From Deltaproteobacteria bacterium (GTDB lineage: Bacteria > Myxococcota_A > Polyangia > Polyangiales > Houyiibacteriaceae), in contig JAFDFW010000010.1 of NCBI GenBank assembly GCA_019309605.1, positions 1 to 24,268 on the forward strand: DNA of 24,268 nt, given 5' to 3'. The first letter of the stretch is position 1, and each line of letters starts with the position of its first letter. The notes beneath the pieces were generated by a model, which was not told the DNA's origin, searched no databases, and was given only the letters and a program-made list of their open reading frames with translations. The translations under genes were made by a program, and so were the position numbers. Below are positions 8,432-16,771 of the stretch, in pieces.

Positions 8432-9643
8432 ATGGCCGAGTGGGTATACGAAGCGCGCACTCGTGCGGGCGAAGTCCAAACAGGAATCATCGAGGCGGAC
8501 AGCAAGGAAGCCGTGCAGTCGAGGCTGCGCGCGCGGCAGCTCGCTCCGGTCAAGATCAAGAAGAAGGGGCGGGAGCTCAAGCTCTCGTTCGGAACCGGCG
8601 TCACGCCGAAGGAGCTGGTCATCTTCACCCGCCAGTTCGCGACGATGATCGACGCGGGTCTACCCCTCGTTCAGTGTCTGGACATCCTATCGGCGCGAGG
8701 TGAGAACAAATCCCTCAACGCGATCCTCAAAGACGTGAAAGATTACGTCGAGCAGGGCGGCACCTTTTCGGATGGCCTGGGACGGCATCCCAAAGTTTTC
8801 GACGAGCTCTTCGTCAACCTGGTTCGCGCGGGCGAGATGGGCGGTATCCTCGACACGATTCTCAACCGTCTTGCTGGGTACATCGAGAAGCGGGTCAAGC
8901 TTGCCCGACAGGTCCGCGGTGCAATGGTTTATCCGACCGCTATTTTCATGGTGGCGATGGTGGTCGTCGTCATCATGCTCGCGTGGGTCATCCCGAGCTT
9001 CAAGGGAATGTTCGCCGAGTTTGGGGGAGAGGACAATCTACCCGGACTCACCAAGATAGTGATCGCGGTGTCGGAGGGATTTCTTACCAACCTGCACTGG
9101 ATTGTCTTGGTCACGGGCAGCGTCGTCTTCGCCTTCACCTGGACCTATCGTCAACCGGCGGGCAAATTCTTCTTCCATCGGCTGCTGCTGGTTCTCCCGA
9201 TTCTCGGGCCCGTGATGCGTAAGATCTCCGTTGCCCGCTTCACGCGTACGCTGGGCACGCTCCTTTCTGCTGGCGTTCCGATCCTCGACTCGCTCGATGT
9301 CGTGAAGAAGTCAGCGGGCAATGTCGTCGTCGAGGGGGCCATTCAGGAGACATCGAACAAGATCCGCGAAGGCCGCACGATGGCCGAGCCCCTCATGGAA
9401 ACCAACGTGTTTCCGCCGATGGTCGTCCAGATGATCGGCGTCGGTGAGCAGACGGGCGCCTTGGACACCATGCTCAACAAGATCGCGGACTTCTATGAAG
9501 ACGAGGTCGATGTCGCGGTCGCCGCCCTCACCTCTCTGCTCGAGCCGTTGATGATGGTGTTCATCGGCGGCATCGTCGGCGTGATCCTCATATCGATGTA
9601 CCTGCCGATCTTCTCGATCGCCGGTCAAGTCAGCGCGGAGTGA
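8432..9643 (+). CDS. pilC: Type IV pilus inner-membrane platform protein
   Basis: 403 residues, the standard length for PilC/GspF. It forms the inner-membrane platform on which PilB and PilT act. Two T2SSF domains are visible, each with the helical pattern and the VRAGEMGG / IGVGEQTG type motif (about 130 and 333). Membrane spans lie at about 167-190, 217-237 and 370-395. The N-terminal ~60 residues carry the usual cytoplasmic extension (YEARTRAGEVQTGIIEA). The ATG at 8432 has a good upstream GGAG. The stop overlaps the GTG start of pilS by three bases (GTGA), indicating coupling. Confidence 0.97.
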   Translation: MAEWVYEARTRAGEVQTGIIEADSKEAVQSRLRARQLAPVKIKKKGRELKLSFGTGVTPKELVIFTRQFATMIDAGLPLVQCLDILSARGENKSLNAILKDVKDYVEQGGTFSDGLGRHPKVFDELFVNLVRAGEMGGILDTILNRLAGYIEKRVKLARQVRGAMVYPTAIFMVAMVVVVIMLAWVIPSFKGMFAEFGGEDNLPGLTKIVIAVSEGFLTNLHWIVLVTGSVVFAFTWTYRQPAGKFFFHRLLLVLPILGPVMRKISVARFTRTLGTLLSAGVPILDSLDVVKKSAGNVVVEGAIQETSNKIREGRTMAEPLMETNVFPPMVVQMIGVGEQTGALDTMLNKIADFYEDEVDVAVAALTSLLEPLMMVFIGGIVGVILISMYLPIFSIAGQVSAE

Positions 9644-11355
9644 GCCAGCCCGGAGAGAGCCCCATCGAACAGCGCGAGGATCCCAATCCGCACCGACGGC
9701 TACAATGGGTCCTGGGCGGTCGACTCATCATCGCAACCGTTCTGCTGGGGACCACGATGTACCTCGCGCTCGACGCGATTCGGTACGGCCGCTTCACGCC
9801 CACCTTCCTGCTGATTCTGATTTCGGCGATCTACGGGTCATCGATCCTGTTTGGCGTCTGGCTGCTCCGTGGGCGTCGTGAGAACCTCGTCGCTGCGGCC
9901 ATCACGACCTTGGATGTGCTGCTGATCACGAGCTTGGTGTATCTGACTGGCGGCGCCGGGAGTATCTTCTCCTTCCTCTACGGGGCCCTGATCCTCACCG
10001 CAGCGCTCACTCTCGGAACGAACGCTGCCTATTTCACCGCAGCCGCGAGCCTCGCTTGCTACGCCCTGCAGGGAGTCGCGCTCAACGTCGGTTGGCTACC
10101 GCCGCCCCCGGACCAGCCACTCAGTCAGTACATCCTGAGCTCGCGGGATTTCCAGCTGGCGTTGGTCTCCAACATGGTGGGCATCACGGCCGTCGCGGTG
10201 CTCGCTAGCAACCTCGCGCGGCGCGCTCAGGTGGCGGGCGCGCAGCTCATCGAGGCGCAGCAGAGCACTGCCCGACTGGTACGATTGAACGACGACATCG
10301 TTCGGTCAATCGCATCGGGTCTCATCACCGCCGACGACGACGGGCGCATCCTCGGCGTCAACAGAGCGGCACAGGAGATCCTGCGGGACCGCGCAGGGAC
10401 ACTCCTGGGCGCACCCCTGTCGAATGTGCTTCCAAACTATGCGACAGAGCCCCTGCGCGAGCCTCCGAGGCGGGCCGACGCGACGGGCAGGCGAGCCGAT
10501 GGGAGCGAATTCCCTATGGGTTACACGCTCAGCGCTCTCCTAGACACGAACGGAAATCAGTCCGGTCTACTTCTGGCCTTCCAAGACCTGACCGAGATCA
10601 GGACGCTCCGAGATCGGGCGGACGCAGCGCAGCGCCTCGCCGTCCTCGGCCAACTGGCAACCGGGCTCGCACACGAGATCCGAAACCCGCTGAGCTCGAT
10701 CTCCGGCTCGGTGGAAATGGTCCGCGAAGGCAATGCGCTTGGCCCAGAGGACAGGCGGCTCCTGGGCATCGTGATCTCCGAAGTCGATCGGCTCAACTCC
10801 TTGGTGACGAGCATGCTGCAGGTGGGACGTCCGAGTCAGATAGAAACCGAGTCACTCGACCTCCGTGCGATCGCGAGCGAGGTGGTTGCCGTGGCCCGGG
10901 GCCAAGCGACGGCGAGCAACGGTCTGCAAATCGACGAGGTCGGACCGGAGGAACCCATCATCGTGACGGTCGACCCGGATCGCATGCGACAGGTCGTTTG
11001 GAACCTGGTCAAGAACGCAGTGCAGGCGTCGCCTCACCGCGGCAAGGTCGAGGTCCGCACTGGGCGTGACCAAGCGAGGCGCGCGTTCCTAGAAGTTGCG
11101 GACGAGGGCCCCGGCATTGGCGACGCGCACCGGGAGCGACTCTTCGACATGTTCTATTCGGGGCGAACTCACGGCGTGGGCCTCGGACTCGCTGTGGTCA
11201 AGCAGATCGTCGATCAACACCAAGGGCACATCGAAATCATCGACCGCAACGTCGCAGGCACGTGCTTCAGAGTGACGCTTCCGCGGGAGGAAGAATCGGT
11301 CATACCGAGCTCAAGAGTTCGGCCAGGCGAGCGCCCGGATCCTCGGAGCGCATGA
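9640..11355 (+). CDS. pilS: Sensor histidine kinase, PilS-like
   Basis: 571 residues. Six hydrophobic spans in the first ~195 residues form the PilS-type membrane sensor. A PAS-like domain follows (about 215-310), then HisKA with phospho-acceptor His345 in HEIRNPLSSI and a HATPase_c domain with N box (NLVKNAVQAS), G1 (DEGPGIG) and G2 (GVGLGL) motifs. In Pseudomonas and Myxococcus PilS works with the sigma-54 activator PilR to set pilin expression. It starts at GTG inside the pilC stop. No pilR follows; the next gene is trpC on the other strand, and the last ~18 codons overlap the trpC 3' end. The call as PilS rests on six spans, PAS and the link to pilC; another NtrB/PilS-family kinase remains possible. 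Confidence 0.9.
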   Translation: MSQPGESPIEQREDPNPHRRLQWVLGGRLIIATVLLGTTMYLALDAIRYGRFTPTFLLILISAIYGSSILFGVWLLRGRRENLVAAAITTLDVLLITSLVYLTGGAGSIFSFLYGALILTAALTLGTNAAYFTAAASLACYALQGVALNVGWLPPPPDQPLSQYILSSRDFQLALVSNMVGITAVAVLASNLARRAQVAGAQLIEAQQSTARLVRLNDDIVRSIASGLITADDDGRILGVNRAAQEILRDRAGTLLGAPLSNVLPNYATEPLREPPRRADATGRRADGSEFPMGYTLSALLDTNGNQSGLLLAFQDLTEIRTLRDRADAAQRLAVLGQLATGLAHEIRNPLSSISGSVEMVREGNALGPEDRRLLGIVISEVDRLNSLVTSMLQVGRPSQIETESLDLRAIASEVVAVARGQATASNGLQIDEVGPEEPIIVTVDPDRMRQVVWNLVKNAVQASPHRGKVEVRTGRDQARRAFLEVADEGPGIGDAHRERLFDMFYSGRTHGVGLGLAVVKQIVDQHQGHIEIIDRNVAGTCFRVTLPREEESVIPSSRVRPGERPDPRSA

Positions 11356-12097
11356 GCCCTTCGCCGATCAGCACTGCGTCCGCGCGGCCCTGAGCGACAT
11401 CGCGGAAGTCGTCCACGGAGCGCACCCCGCTCATGAAGACCGCCACGCACTCCGTGGGGATTCGTGCAACGCAAGCGCGCGCCGCGTCCTTGTCGACGCG
11501 AAAGCTGCTCAAGTCGCGGGCATTGACGCCAACGATCGTCGACCCGGCTGCCACCGCGCGGTCGACTTCATCCGAGTTGGCAGCCTCCACGACGGGCTCC
11601 ATCCCGAGCGAGCGGATTTGCCGGATCAGCGCGCGGAGTTCGGAGTCTTCGAGAGCGCGAACGAGCAACAGGACGAGTGCCGCACCCACGTCGTACGCCA
11701 AGTCGACCTGAACCCGATCGAGAACGAACCCCTTGTAGAGCACGGGAGCGCTGACCGCCTGCGCGACTCGTCTGACGAGTAAGGGCGAGCCGCCGAAGCC
11801 TGGGCCATCGGCCAGAACGCTCACGGCTGAAGCGCCACCACGCTCGTAGCCCCGAGCGACCCTCACACCCTCACCCGGACTCCAACGGCGGATCTCACCC
11901 GCACTCGGACTCCGAAACTTCACCTCTGCAATCACCGATGGCGGCTCGTCTGACGCGCGGCGCAGGGCTCGAACGCCTTGCTCGGACCGCTCGGGTTGTG
12001 GGGGCCGCTCGACGGACCGCATCGCGGCGACGTGTCTGCGCCGCCGCACGTTTTCGAGTCGCTTTCGCGTGAGAATCGCGGAGAGATAATCGGTCAT
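11300..12097 (-). CDS. trpC: Indole-3-glycerol-phosphate synthase
   Basis: Closes CdRP to indole-3-glycerol phosphate in tryptophan synthesis. The protein has 265 residues, the usual size of a single-domain IGPS. Matches to the family: Glu58 and Lys60 in AEVKFRSPSAG, FGGS (101-104), Lys122, Glu171, Asn192 in VGVNARDL, Ser223, and the C-terminal phosphate site AVLIGEGLM. Two oddities by eye: the KDF motif is KGF (Gly123), and the Glu of the usual ESG motif is Met222 (FMSG). The frame is open to 12214, but ATG 12097 gives the family N-terminus (MTDYLSAIL) and an ATGA overlap with trpD. The 3' end runs 56 bp into the end of pilS. Confidence 0.92.
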   Translation of the reverse strand: MTDYLSAILTRKRLENVRRRRHVAAMRSVERPPQPERSEQGVRALRRASDEPPSVIAEVKFRSPSAGEIRRWSPGEGVRVARGYERGGASAVSVLADGPGFGGSPLLVRRVAQAVSAPVLYKGFVLDRVQVDLAYDVGAALVLLLVRALEDSELRALIRQIRSLGMEPVVEAANSDEVDRAVAAGSTIVGVNARDLSSFRVDKDAARACVARIPTECVAVFMSGVRSVDDFRDVAQGRADAVLIGEGLMRSEDPGARLAELLSSV

Positions 12098-13110
12098 GGA
12101 GCTCGCGTGAATTGCGCCCAGCGCTCGAGCGTTTCCGTGGCCGCGCCGCTGTCGACCGCCTCGGCAGCCTGTTCCGCGGCGGCTGTTGGATCGGCGGCGA
12201 CCCCTGCAACACACAGCGCCGCGGCCGCGTTGAGCAGAACGGCGACGCGCGCCGGCCCTCGTTCGCCGCGCAGCACGCTGCGAATGATCTCCGCGTTGCG
12301 CTGCGCGTCTCCACCTCGAAGCGCTTCGATGGGCACCTCGGAAAGGCCGAAGTCGTGAGGACTGACTTCAAACGTACTTACCTTGCCGTGCCGCAACTGA
12401 GCGACCACCGTAGGTCCTGACGGGGAGACCTCGTCGAGTCCGCCCTGTCCGTGAACGACCCAGGCAGCGGTAAGACCCAGCGAACCCAGTGCCTCCGCCA
12501 ATTGCTCGACCCGCCCGCCATCGTAAACGCCGACCAACTGATGGGTGGCCGACGCCGGATTCGACAGCGGCCCGAGCAAGTTGAAAAGCGTCCGAATACC
12601 CAGCTCCCGGCGCACCGGAGCAGCATGCCGCATCGCGGCATGGTGACTGGGCGCGAACAGGAACCCGACCCCCACTTCCTCGATGCATTGCTGAGCTCGC
12701 TCCGCTGTGAGGTCGATGCGTACGCCAAGCGCTTCCAGCACGTCGGCACTCCCCGACTGCGATGAAACGGCGCGGTTTCCGTGTTTTGCCACCGCGACTC
12801 CGCACGCCGCCACCACCACGGCCGCGGCCGTCGAGATGTTGAACGTCTGCAGGCCGTCCCCGCCGGTACCACAGGTGTCGAGCAGCGGGCCGTCAACCTT
12901 GGGTTGAATCGTGTCGCAGTGCTTGCGAAGCGCGCGCGCAGCGGCCGCGATCTCGTCGGCCGACTCGCCCTTCATGCGAAGCGCCACGACGAACGCGGCG
13001 ATCTGAGCGCCCGATGCCTCTCCGCCGAGGATCGCATCCATCGCAGCCTCGACGTCGGCAGGGGACAAATCGTGCCCCGCAACGACCTCTTTGATCGCGT
13101 CCGAGATCAC
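12094..13110 (-). CDS. trpD: Anthranilate phosphoribosyltransferase
   Basis: Joins anthranilate and PRPP to give PR-anthranilate, step two of tryptophan synthesis. 338 residues, normal length. Signature motifs are intact: CGTGGDG at 80-86 (PRPP/metal loop), KHGNRAVSSQSGSADVLEALG from 109, and NLLGPLSNPA in the glycosyltransferase domain. The start is GTG 13110, within a GTGA overlap with the trpG stop; its own stop overlaps the trpC ATG. This tight chain shows a coupled trpG-trpD-trpC unit. Confidence 0.97.
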   Translation of the reverse strand: MISDAIKEVVAGHDLSPADVEAAMDAILGGEASGAQIAAFVVALRMKGESADEIAAAARALRKHCDTIQPKVDGPLLDTCGTGGDGLQTFNISTAAAVVVAACGVAVAKHGNRAVSSQSGSADVLEALGVRIDLTAERAQQCIEEVGVGFLFAPSHHAAMRHAAPVRRELGIRTLFNLLGPLSNPASATHQLVGVYDGGRVEQLAEALGSLGLTAAWVVHGQGGLDEVSPSGPTVVAQLRHGKVSTFEVSPHDFGLSEVPIEALRGGDAQRNAEIIRSVLRGERGPARVAVLLNAAAALCVAGVAADPTAAAEQAAEAVDSGAATETLERWAQFTRAP

Positions 13111-13691
13111 GACCCGCTACCCGCCGGAAGCGAGGACAACCAGTTGCGAATCAACTCGTGGCCGTGCTCGGTCAGAAACGACTCAGGATGAAACTGAACG
13201 CCTTCGATGGGAAGCTGCGTGTGTCGGATCGCCATGACTTCATCTCGGTCGGTCCAGGCCGTAACCTCGAGCTCGTTTGGAATCGTATCCCGCTGCACGA
13301 TCAACGAGTGGTACCGCGTCGCCGTGAGGGGGCTTGGCAGATTTTCGAACACGCCGCGACCCTCGTGAAGAATCTCGGACGTGCGCCCGTGCATGAGCCG
13401 TTCAGCCCGCACCACGGAGGCCCCGAAATGCTGTGCGATGCTCTGATGGCCGAGGCAGACGCCGAAGATCGGCGTCTCGGTGCCCAGCTTCGCGATCACC
13501 TCCAGGCTAATCCCTGCTTCCTCGGGCCTTCCCGGACCAGGGCTGATCAACACGCCGCTGGGTCTGAGCGCGCGGATGTCGTCGACGCTTACCGCGTCGT
13601 TGCGCCTGACCACGACTTCTGCCCCGAGCTCGCCCAAGTACTGGACGAGGTTGTAGGTAAAGGAGTCATAGTTGTCGATCACCAGAATCAT
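13107..13691 (-). CDS. trpG: Anthranilate/aminodeoxychorismate synthase glutamine amidotransferase subunit
   Basis: Class I glutamine amidotransferase that supplies ammonia to TrpE (or PabB). 194 residues. The triad is visible: Cys79 in GVCLGHQ, His168 and Glu170 in VQFHPES. ISPGPGRPEEAG (49-60) is the oxyanion loop. The start is ATG 13691. No trpE lies beside it: the upstream gene is an alpha/beta hydrolase. TrpG and PabA cannot be told apart by sequence alone, and one protein may serve both pathways. Overlap with trpD favours the tryptophan role. Confidence 0.94.
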   Translation of the reverse strand: MILVIDNYDSFTYNLVQYLGELGAEVVVRRNDAVSVDDIRALRPSGVLISPGPGRPEEAGISLEVIAKLGTETPIFGVCLGHQSIAQHFGASVVRAERLMHGRTSEILHEGRGVFENLPSPLTATRYHSLIVQRDTIPNELEVTAWTDRDEVMAIRHTQLPIEGVQFHPESFLTEHGHELIRNWLSSLPAGSGS

Positions 13692-13725
13692 TGATTTCGA
13701 TCGCTAGCGGCTCGCGCAGAGCGCG

Positions 13726-14622
13726 TCAACCAGCCCCCGCTTGTGCCGCTTCATAGCCGCGCTCCCTCAGGAACTTCTCGAGCCTCAGATTGACCATCTC
13801 CGGATACTCTAGCGCCGCGTAGTGTGTCGCCCCGGGAAGCACCATGATCTCCGAACCGCGCGTGCGCCGAGCCATGCGCTCGGCGGCGGAACGCGGCGTG
13901 AGGACGTCTCGCGACCCGACGATGATCAACGTGGGCACATCGATGAGCGGGAGGAGATCCCAGCCATCGTGTTCCCCCATCTGCTCGAGGAGACGGATGA
14001 ACGTGTCCATGTCGAGCTCACGGAGCTTGGTGACCATCTCACCCACCACCTGCTCATCGAGCGTCCTCGCCGCCAGCCCGATCCGCTTCACCCAGTCGCC
14101 GGGATCGGGGATACGTGTGGCCTGGCGAATCACGGCCTCAATCGCTCGAGGCATCGACCGCAGGCCACGGAGGAATGGTGGCAGCAGTCGCCCAACCAGA
14201 TTCAGGTTGAAGACATAATCCCACGGTCGACCCGCAACGCCATTGAGCATTGCAAGCGCAGCCACGCGCTCCGGAGCAGCCCGAAACACCTCGAGGCCCA
14301 CCTGAACACCCATCGACCAGCCGACGATGGCCGCGCGGTCCGCCCCCTCTTCCTCGAGCAGATGCAATGCGTCCTGGGCGTGATCGGCGATTCCGAGCGC
14401 ATTGGGGTCGGCGGGGAGCGAGGACCCGTAGAGGCCTCGATAGTCCCAGGATAGGAGGCGGTAACGGTCCCGAAAGTACTGAATCTGATGGCTCCAGGCC
14501 TCCCAGCTGCCCCCGAGGCCATTGCACAGGAGAATCGGGCGCCCCTGACCCGCCGCCTGATAGGCGATTTCAGTGCCATCAAATGACACAAAGCGGCGTT
14601 CTTCGACCGGGGGTGGCATCAT
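13726..14622 (-). CDS. Alpha/beta-fold hydrolase
   Basis: 298 residues from ATG 14622. Catalytic triad readable as Ser103 (GWSMG nucleophile elbow), Asp239 (GSRDVLTP) and His267 (GATHYA). The oxyanion region is CNGLGGSWEAW (33-43), and a helical cap lies between about 130 and 215. No signal peptide is seen with this start. The open frame runs on to 15135, but the extra N-terminal part has composition typical of non-coding frames and overlaps the plus-strand genes, so it is left out. The gene ends 34 bp before trpG on the same strand and may be the first gene of that transcript. The substrate cannot be told: esterase, lactonase or haloperoxidase-like activities all share this pattern. Confidence 0.85.
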   Translation of the reverse strand: MMPPPVEERRFVSFDGTEIAYQAAGQGRPILLCNGLGGSWEAWSHQIQYFRDRYRLLSWDYRGLYGSSLPADPNALGIADHAQDALHLLEEEGADRAAIVGWSMGVQVGLEVFRAAPERVAALAMLNGVAGRPWDYVFNLNLVGRLLPPFLRGLRSMPRAIEAVIRQATRIPDPGDWVKRIGLAARTLDEQVVGEMVTKLRELDMDTFIRLLEQMGEHDGWDLLPLIDVPTLIIVGSRDVLTPRSAAERMARRTRGSEIMVLPGATHYAALEYPEMVNLRLEKFLRERGYEAAQAGAG

Positions 14623-14665
14623 GGTGAGGGCCAAGCCTATCAGGGGCGGGTTGTGGACGCCCGCC

Positions 14666-14708
14666 TTGACAAGATCGGCCTTCCACGGATAAATTTGAGG
14701 AAGCTGAA
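14666..14708 (+). promoter_or_regulatory. candidate promoter and ribosome site for the 14709 gene
   Basis: A perfect TTGACA (14666-14671) is followed by an A/T-rich -10-like stretch (GATAAA 14688-14693 at 16 bp, or TAAATT 14690-14695 at 18 bp). GAGGA at 14697-14701 sits 7 bp before the ATG. The spacing would put the transcript start on or just past that ribosome site, so either a slightly different start is used or this match is chance. Confidence 0.35.
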
Positions 14709-15092
14709 ATGTCAGACGAACTCCAAAAATCCAAGAAAGTCCGCGATATCCGCGAACGACTCGGCAAGAACACGGCTCCACCGCCGCCAAACAACCTCGA
14801 GGAGGGAGGCGCGCCGCCACCGCCACCGACGTTAGGGGGCGTCGCGCCGCCGCCAGGTTTCGTCGGAGGTCAGGCAGCCAAGCGGTCCGGGCCGTTCGGG
14901 GGGACGACTTCGAAAGGACCCGCTCAGCAGGAAGTGCGCATCGTCGTCGACGAGCAGGCCATGGCGTCTGCCCACGAGGGCAAGAGCCGGCGTGTTCGCA
15001 AGTTGATGATAATGAGCGGCGCCGGAGCCGCACTGCTCGGTTTGTTCCTGGGCATTCTCTCGTCGACCGTGATGGGCAAGCGGACCAGGTGA
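14709..15092 (+). CDS. Small one-pass membrane protein with Pro-rich cytoplasmic part
   Basis: 127 residues, not recognised. It has a charged N-terminus (SKKVRDIRERLGK), two poly-Pro runs with Gly-rich spacers (about 24-55), then a basic stretch (KSRRVRK) before one membrane span (about 99-121), and ends in GKRTR. Positive-inside logic puts the N-terminal part in the cytoplasm. A good GAGGA lies upstream. The stop overlaps the GTG of the next ORF (GTGA). Reading on in the -1 frame gives a smooth extracytoplasmic continuation, so this and the next ORF may be one gene split by a lost base. Confidence 0.65.
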   Translation: MSDELQKSKKVRDIRERLGKNTAPPPPNNLEEGGAPPPPPTLGGVAPPPGFVGGQAAKRSGPFGGTTSKGPAQQEVRIVVDEQAMASAHEGKSRRVRKLMIMSGAGAALLGLFLGILSSTVMGKRTR

Positions 15093-15763
15093 CGGAGGCC
15101 AAACGACTTCTCGACCGGGCGGCAGGCGCAGCCAAGGCGAGGCCAGGAGAAGGACCGTCCGTCGACTACGAAGCGATCGAACAGCTTCGCGCATTGCCGA
15201 CACCATTTACCGCTGCTGACTTCGCGGGCCTTCACTACACGAAGTTCAACCGAGAGACGGTCAACGCTTTGTTTGTGTACGCGCGCCAGGTGGGCGAGCT
15301 TTGGGACAAGTTCGACAGCTTGGCAGGCAGAGTTCTTCCGGAGTCGCGCCGCACAGAGCTCAATGAGGCCGCTCAGGACGAGACGGCGATCACGACGAGC
15401 CCTACCGGTTGCGTCCCGACTCTCGGTGAAGGCGGCTTCCGTTGTGGGCTGGTGTACGTCGATATGCCCGATGCGGACGCCGCCGCGACCAAGCTCAAGG
15501 TTCGAGTGACGCGCGGCAGCAAACCGTTCGAGAAGGAACTCTACCTGGGCCAGGATCTGCGCCAGAACGCGAGCAATTACGTGATTCTCACGAACCCGGA
15601 GCAATCCGCGGGAGTGCTCGGGCAGCGCAAAAACGCATTCGCCTCGTACCGCCAGGACTTGGCCGAGATCGCGCGGCTCATGGACTCGACCCTCGAGACG
15701 CAGGGCGGCCTTGAAAAGGGTCTCGGGGCCGTGGCTGGGCTCGATGAAATCGCCAGCTTCTGA
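15089..15763 (+). CDS. Uncharacterised protein, or the outer domain of the preceding membrane protein
   Basis: 224 residues from GTG 15089, not recognised. No signal peptide or membrane span. Helical N-terminal part (to about 105), then a beta-rich middle containing the only two Cys, ten residues apart (TGCVPTLGEGGFRCGLVYVD), then helices. A close Cys pair fits a disulfide outside the cytoplasm, which is odd for a protein with no export signal unless it is joined to the membrane span of the 14709 ORF. The GTGA overlap is also typical of normal coupled genes, so two separate proteins remain possible. An FHA gene follows after 84 bp. Confidence 0.6.
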   Translation: MTEAKRLLDRAAGAAKARPGEGPSVDYEAIEQLRALPTPFTAADFAGLHYTKFNRETVNALFVYARQVGELWDKFDSLAGRVLPESRRTELNEAAQDETAITTSPTGCVPTLGEGGFRCGLVYVDMPDADAAATKLKVRVTRGSKPFEKELYLGQDLRQNASNYVILTNPEQSAGVLGQRKNAFASYRQDLAEIARLMDSTLETQGGLEKGLGAVAGLDEIASF

Positions 15764-15784
15764 CCTGACTTCCGGTTGAGGTAT

Positions 15785-15800
15785 CAGGGGCCTTCCCCTG
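15785..15800 (+). terminator. small GC hairpin between 15089 ORF and FHA gene
   Basis: CAGGGG (15785-15790) and CCCCTG (15795-15800) pair across a CCTT loop. No T-run follows, so it is a weak or Rho-assisted stop at best. The rest of 15764-15847 shows no convincing promoter. Confidence 0.35.
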
Positions 15801-15847
15801 CGCTTCATTCGACGCACGGGCCGTCCAACTGCTAGTCTAGCGTTGGG

Positions 15848-16771
15848 GTGCCGCACTATAGACTGCGATATCAGTCGACCAATCTCGAGATGCCTCTCGG
15901 GGAGTTTGCAATTGGTCGAAGCTCGTCGTGCAGCCTTGCATTGGCGGACGGACTGGTGTCTCGAAAGCACGCCGTGCTCCATGTCGGCCCCGACGCCGTC
16001 GTGGTCGAAGACCTCGGTAGCCGCAACGGTGTAGCGGTCAATGGCGTGCGCATCAACGCACCTCGACGGTTGGCGCACATGGACCGCGTCTACATCGGCT
16101 CACAAGAGCTCGTGTTGATCGACGCCGACAAGCTGAGGGACGGCACGAAGGAGACCGCCGACTACATCGTCTGCGAATCGTGTGGCGCTATCAACGGCGC
16201 GGCAAAGCGGCGCTGCGGCGAATGCGGCAAGCGGCTCTCCTCGACCGCGGGCGAGACCATGGCGAGCACAAACGACGGTGTGCACTCGTCGTCCCATGCT
16301 TGGGGCGCAGAGGACACCCGCACTGCGCGCGCACTCGACGTGATCGCGGGCATCGCGAGCAAAGCAATCGCCATGGGCCGGTTCGAAGAAGCCGAACGCA
16401 TGCTAATCCCACACCTCGACACGCTCCTCGAAAGGGCGCTCGAACATAAGCCGTTGAGCGACTCCGAAAAGGATGATCCCGATGCGCTGTTCGTGGGAGC
16501 AACCACCTACGCGTTGCAGTTGGCTCAAGGGTTGCGCGACACGAAATGGATCGACTGGGTCTTCCGGATTCACACGGCCTCCGGACGGCTGATGGCAGCG
16601 GAGACCATCGAGTCGCTGCACAATCTGGTGCGCAGCAACAAGTACTCCAAGCCCCGGTATCTGCGCGCATACCTGCACGTGATTCAGAATCGCGCCACGG
16701 ACTACGGCGCGGCCGAGCAGTTCCTCGTGCGGCGTCTCGAGGGCCTAGAACAAGTCGTTTCCGCACACTAG
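15848..16771 (+). CDS. FHA domain + zinc-ribbon + helical protein
   Basis: 307 residues from GTG 15848. An FHA domain fills the first ~95 residues, with the phosphothreonine-reading residues in place: Gly22-Arg23, SRKH (38-41), Asn60 of SRNG and Asn65 of VNG. A zinc ribbon follows, C109-x2-C112 ... C123-x2-C126. After a Ser/Thr-rich linker, an all-helical C-terminal region (about 160-300) starts with a stretch resembling the neighbour on the other strand. FHA domains bind phosphothreonine peptides, so partners of Ser/Thr kinases are expected; none is shown here. The stop codon lies inside a 10-bp inverted repeat. The paralogue at 16903-17666 points toward it. Confidence 0.85.
   Translation: MPHYRLRYQSTNLEMPLGEFAIGRSSSCSLALADGLVSRKHAVLHVGPDAVVVEDLGSRNGVAVNGVRINAPRRLAHMDRVYIGSQELVLIDADKLRDGTKETADYIVCESCGAINGAAKRRCGECGKRLSSTAGETMASTNDGVHSSSHAWGAEDTRTARALDVIAGIASKAIAMGRFEEAERMLIPHLDTLLERALEHKPLSDSEKDDPDALFVGATTYALQLAQGLRDTKWIDWVFRIHTASGRLMAAETIESLHNLVRSNKYSKPRYLRAYLHVIQNRATDYGAAEQFLVRRLEGLEQVVSAH

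Noticed and set aside
14623..15135. 171-codon N-terminal extension of the hydrolase frame
   Set aside because: Arg/Ala/Pro-rich with no domain, overlaps the plus-strand membrane protein gene, and the ATG at 14622 gives a standard hydrolase.
14924..16078. 384-codon minus-strand frame
   Set aside because: Antisense to the 15089 and FHA ORFs, both with better coding signs; no recognisable motif.
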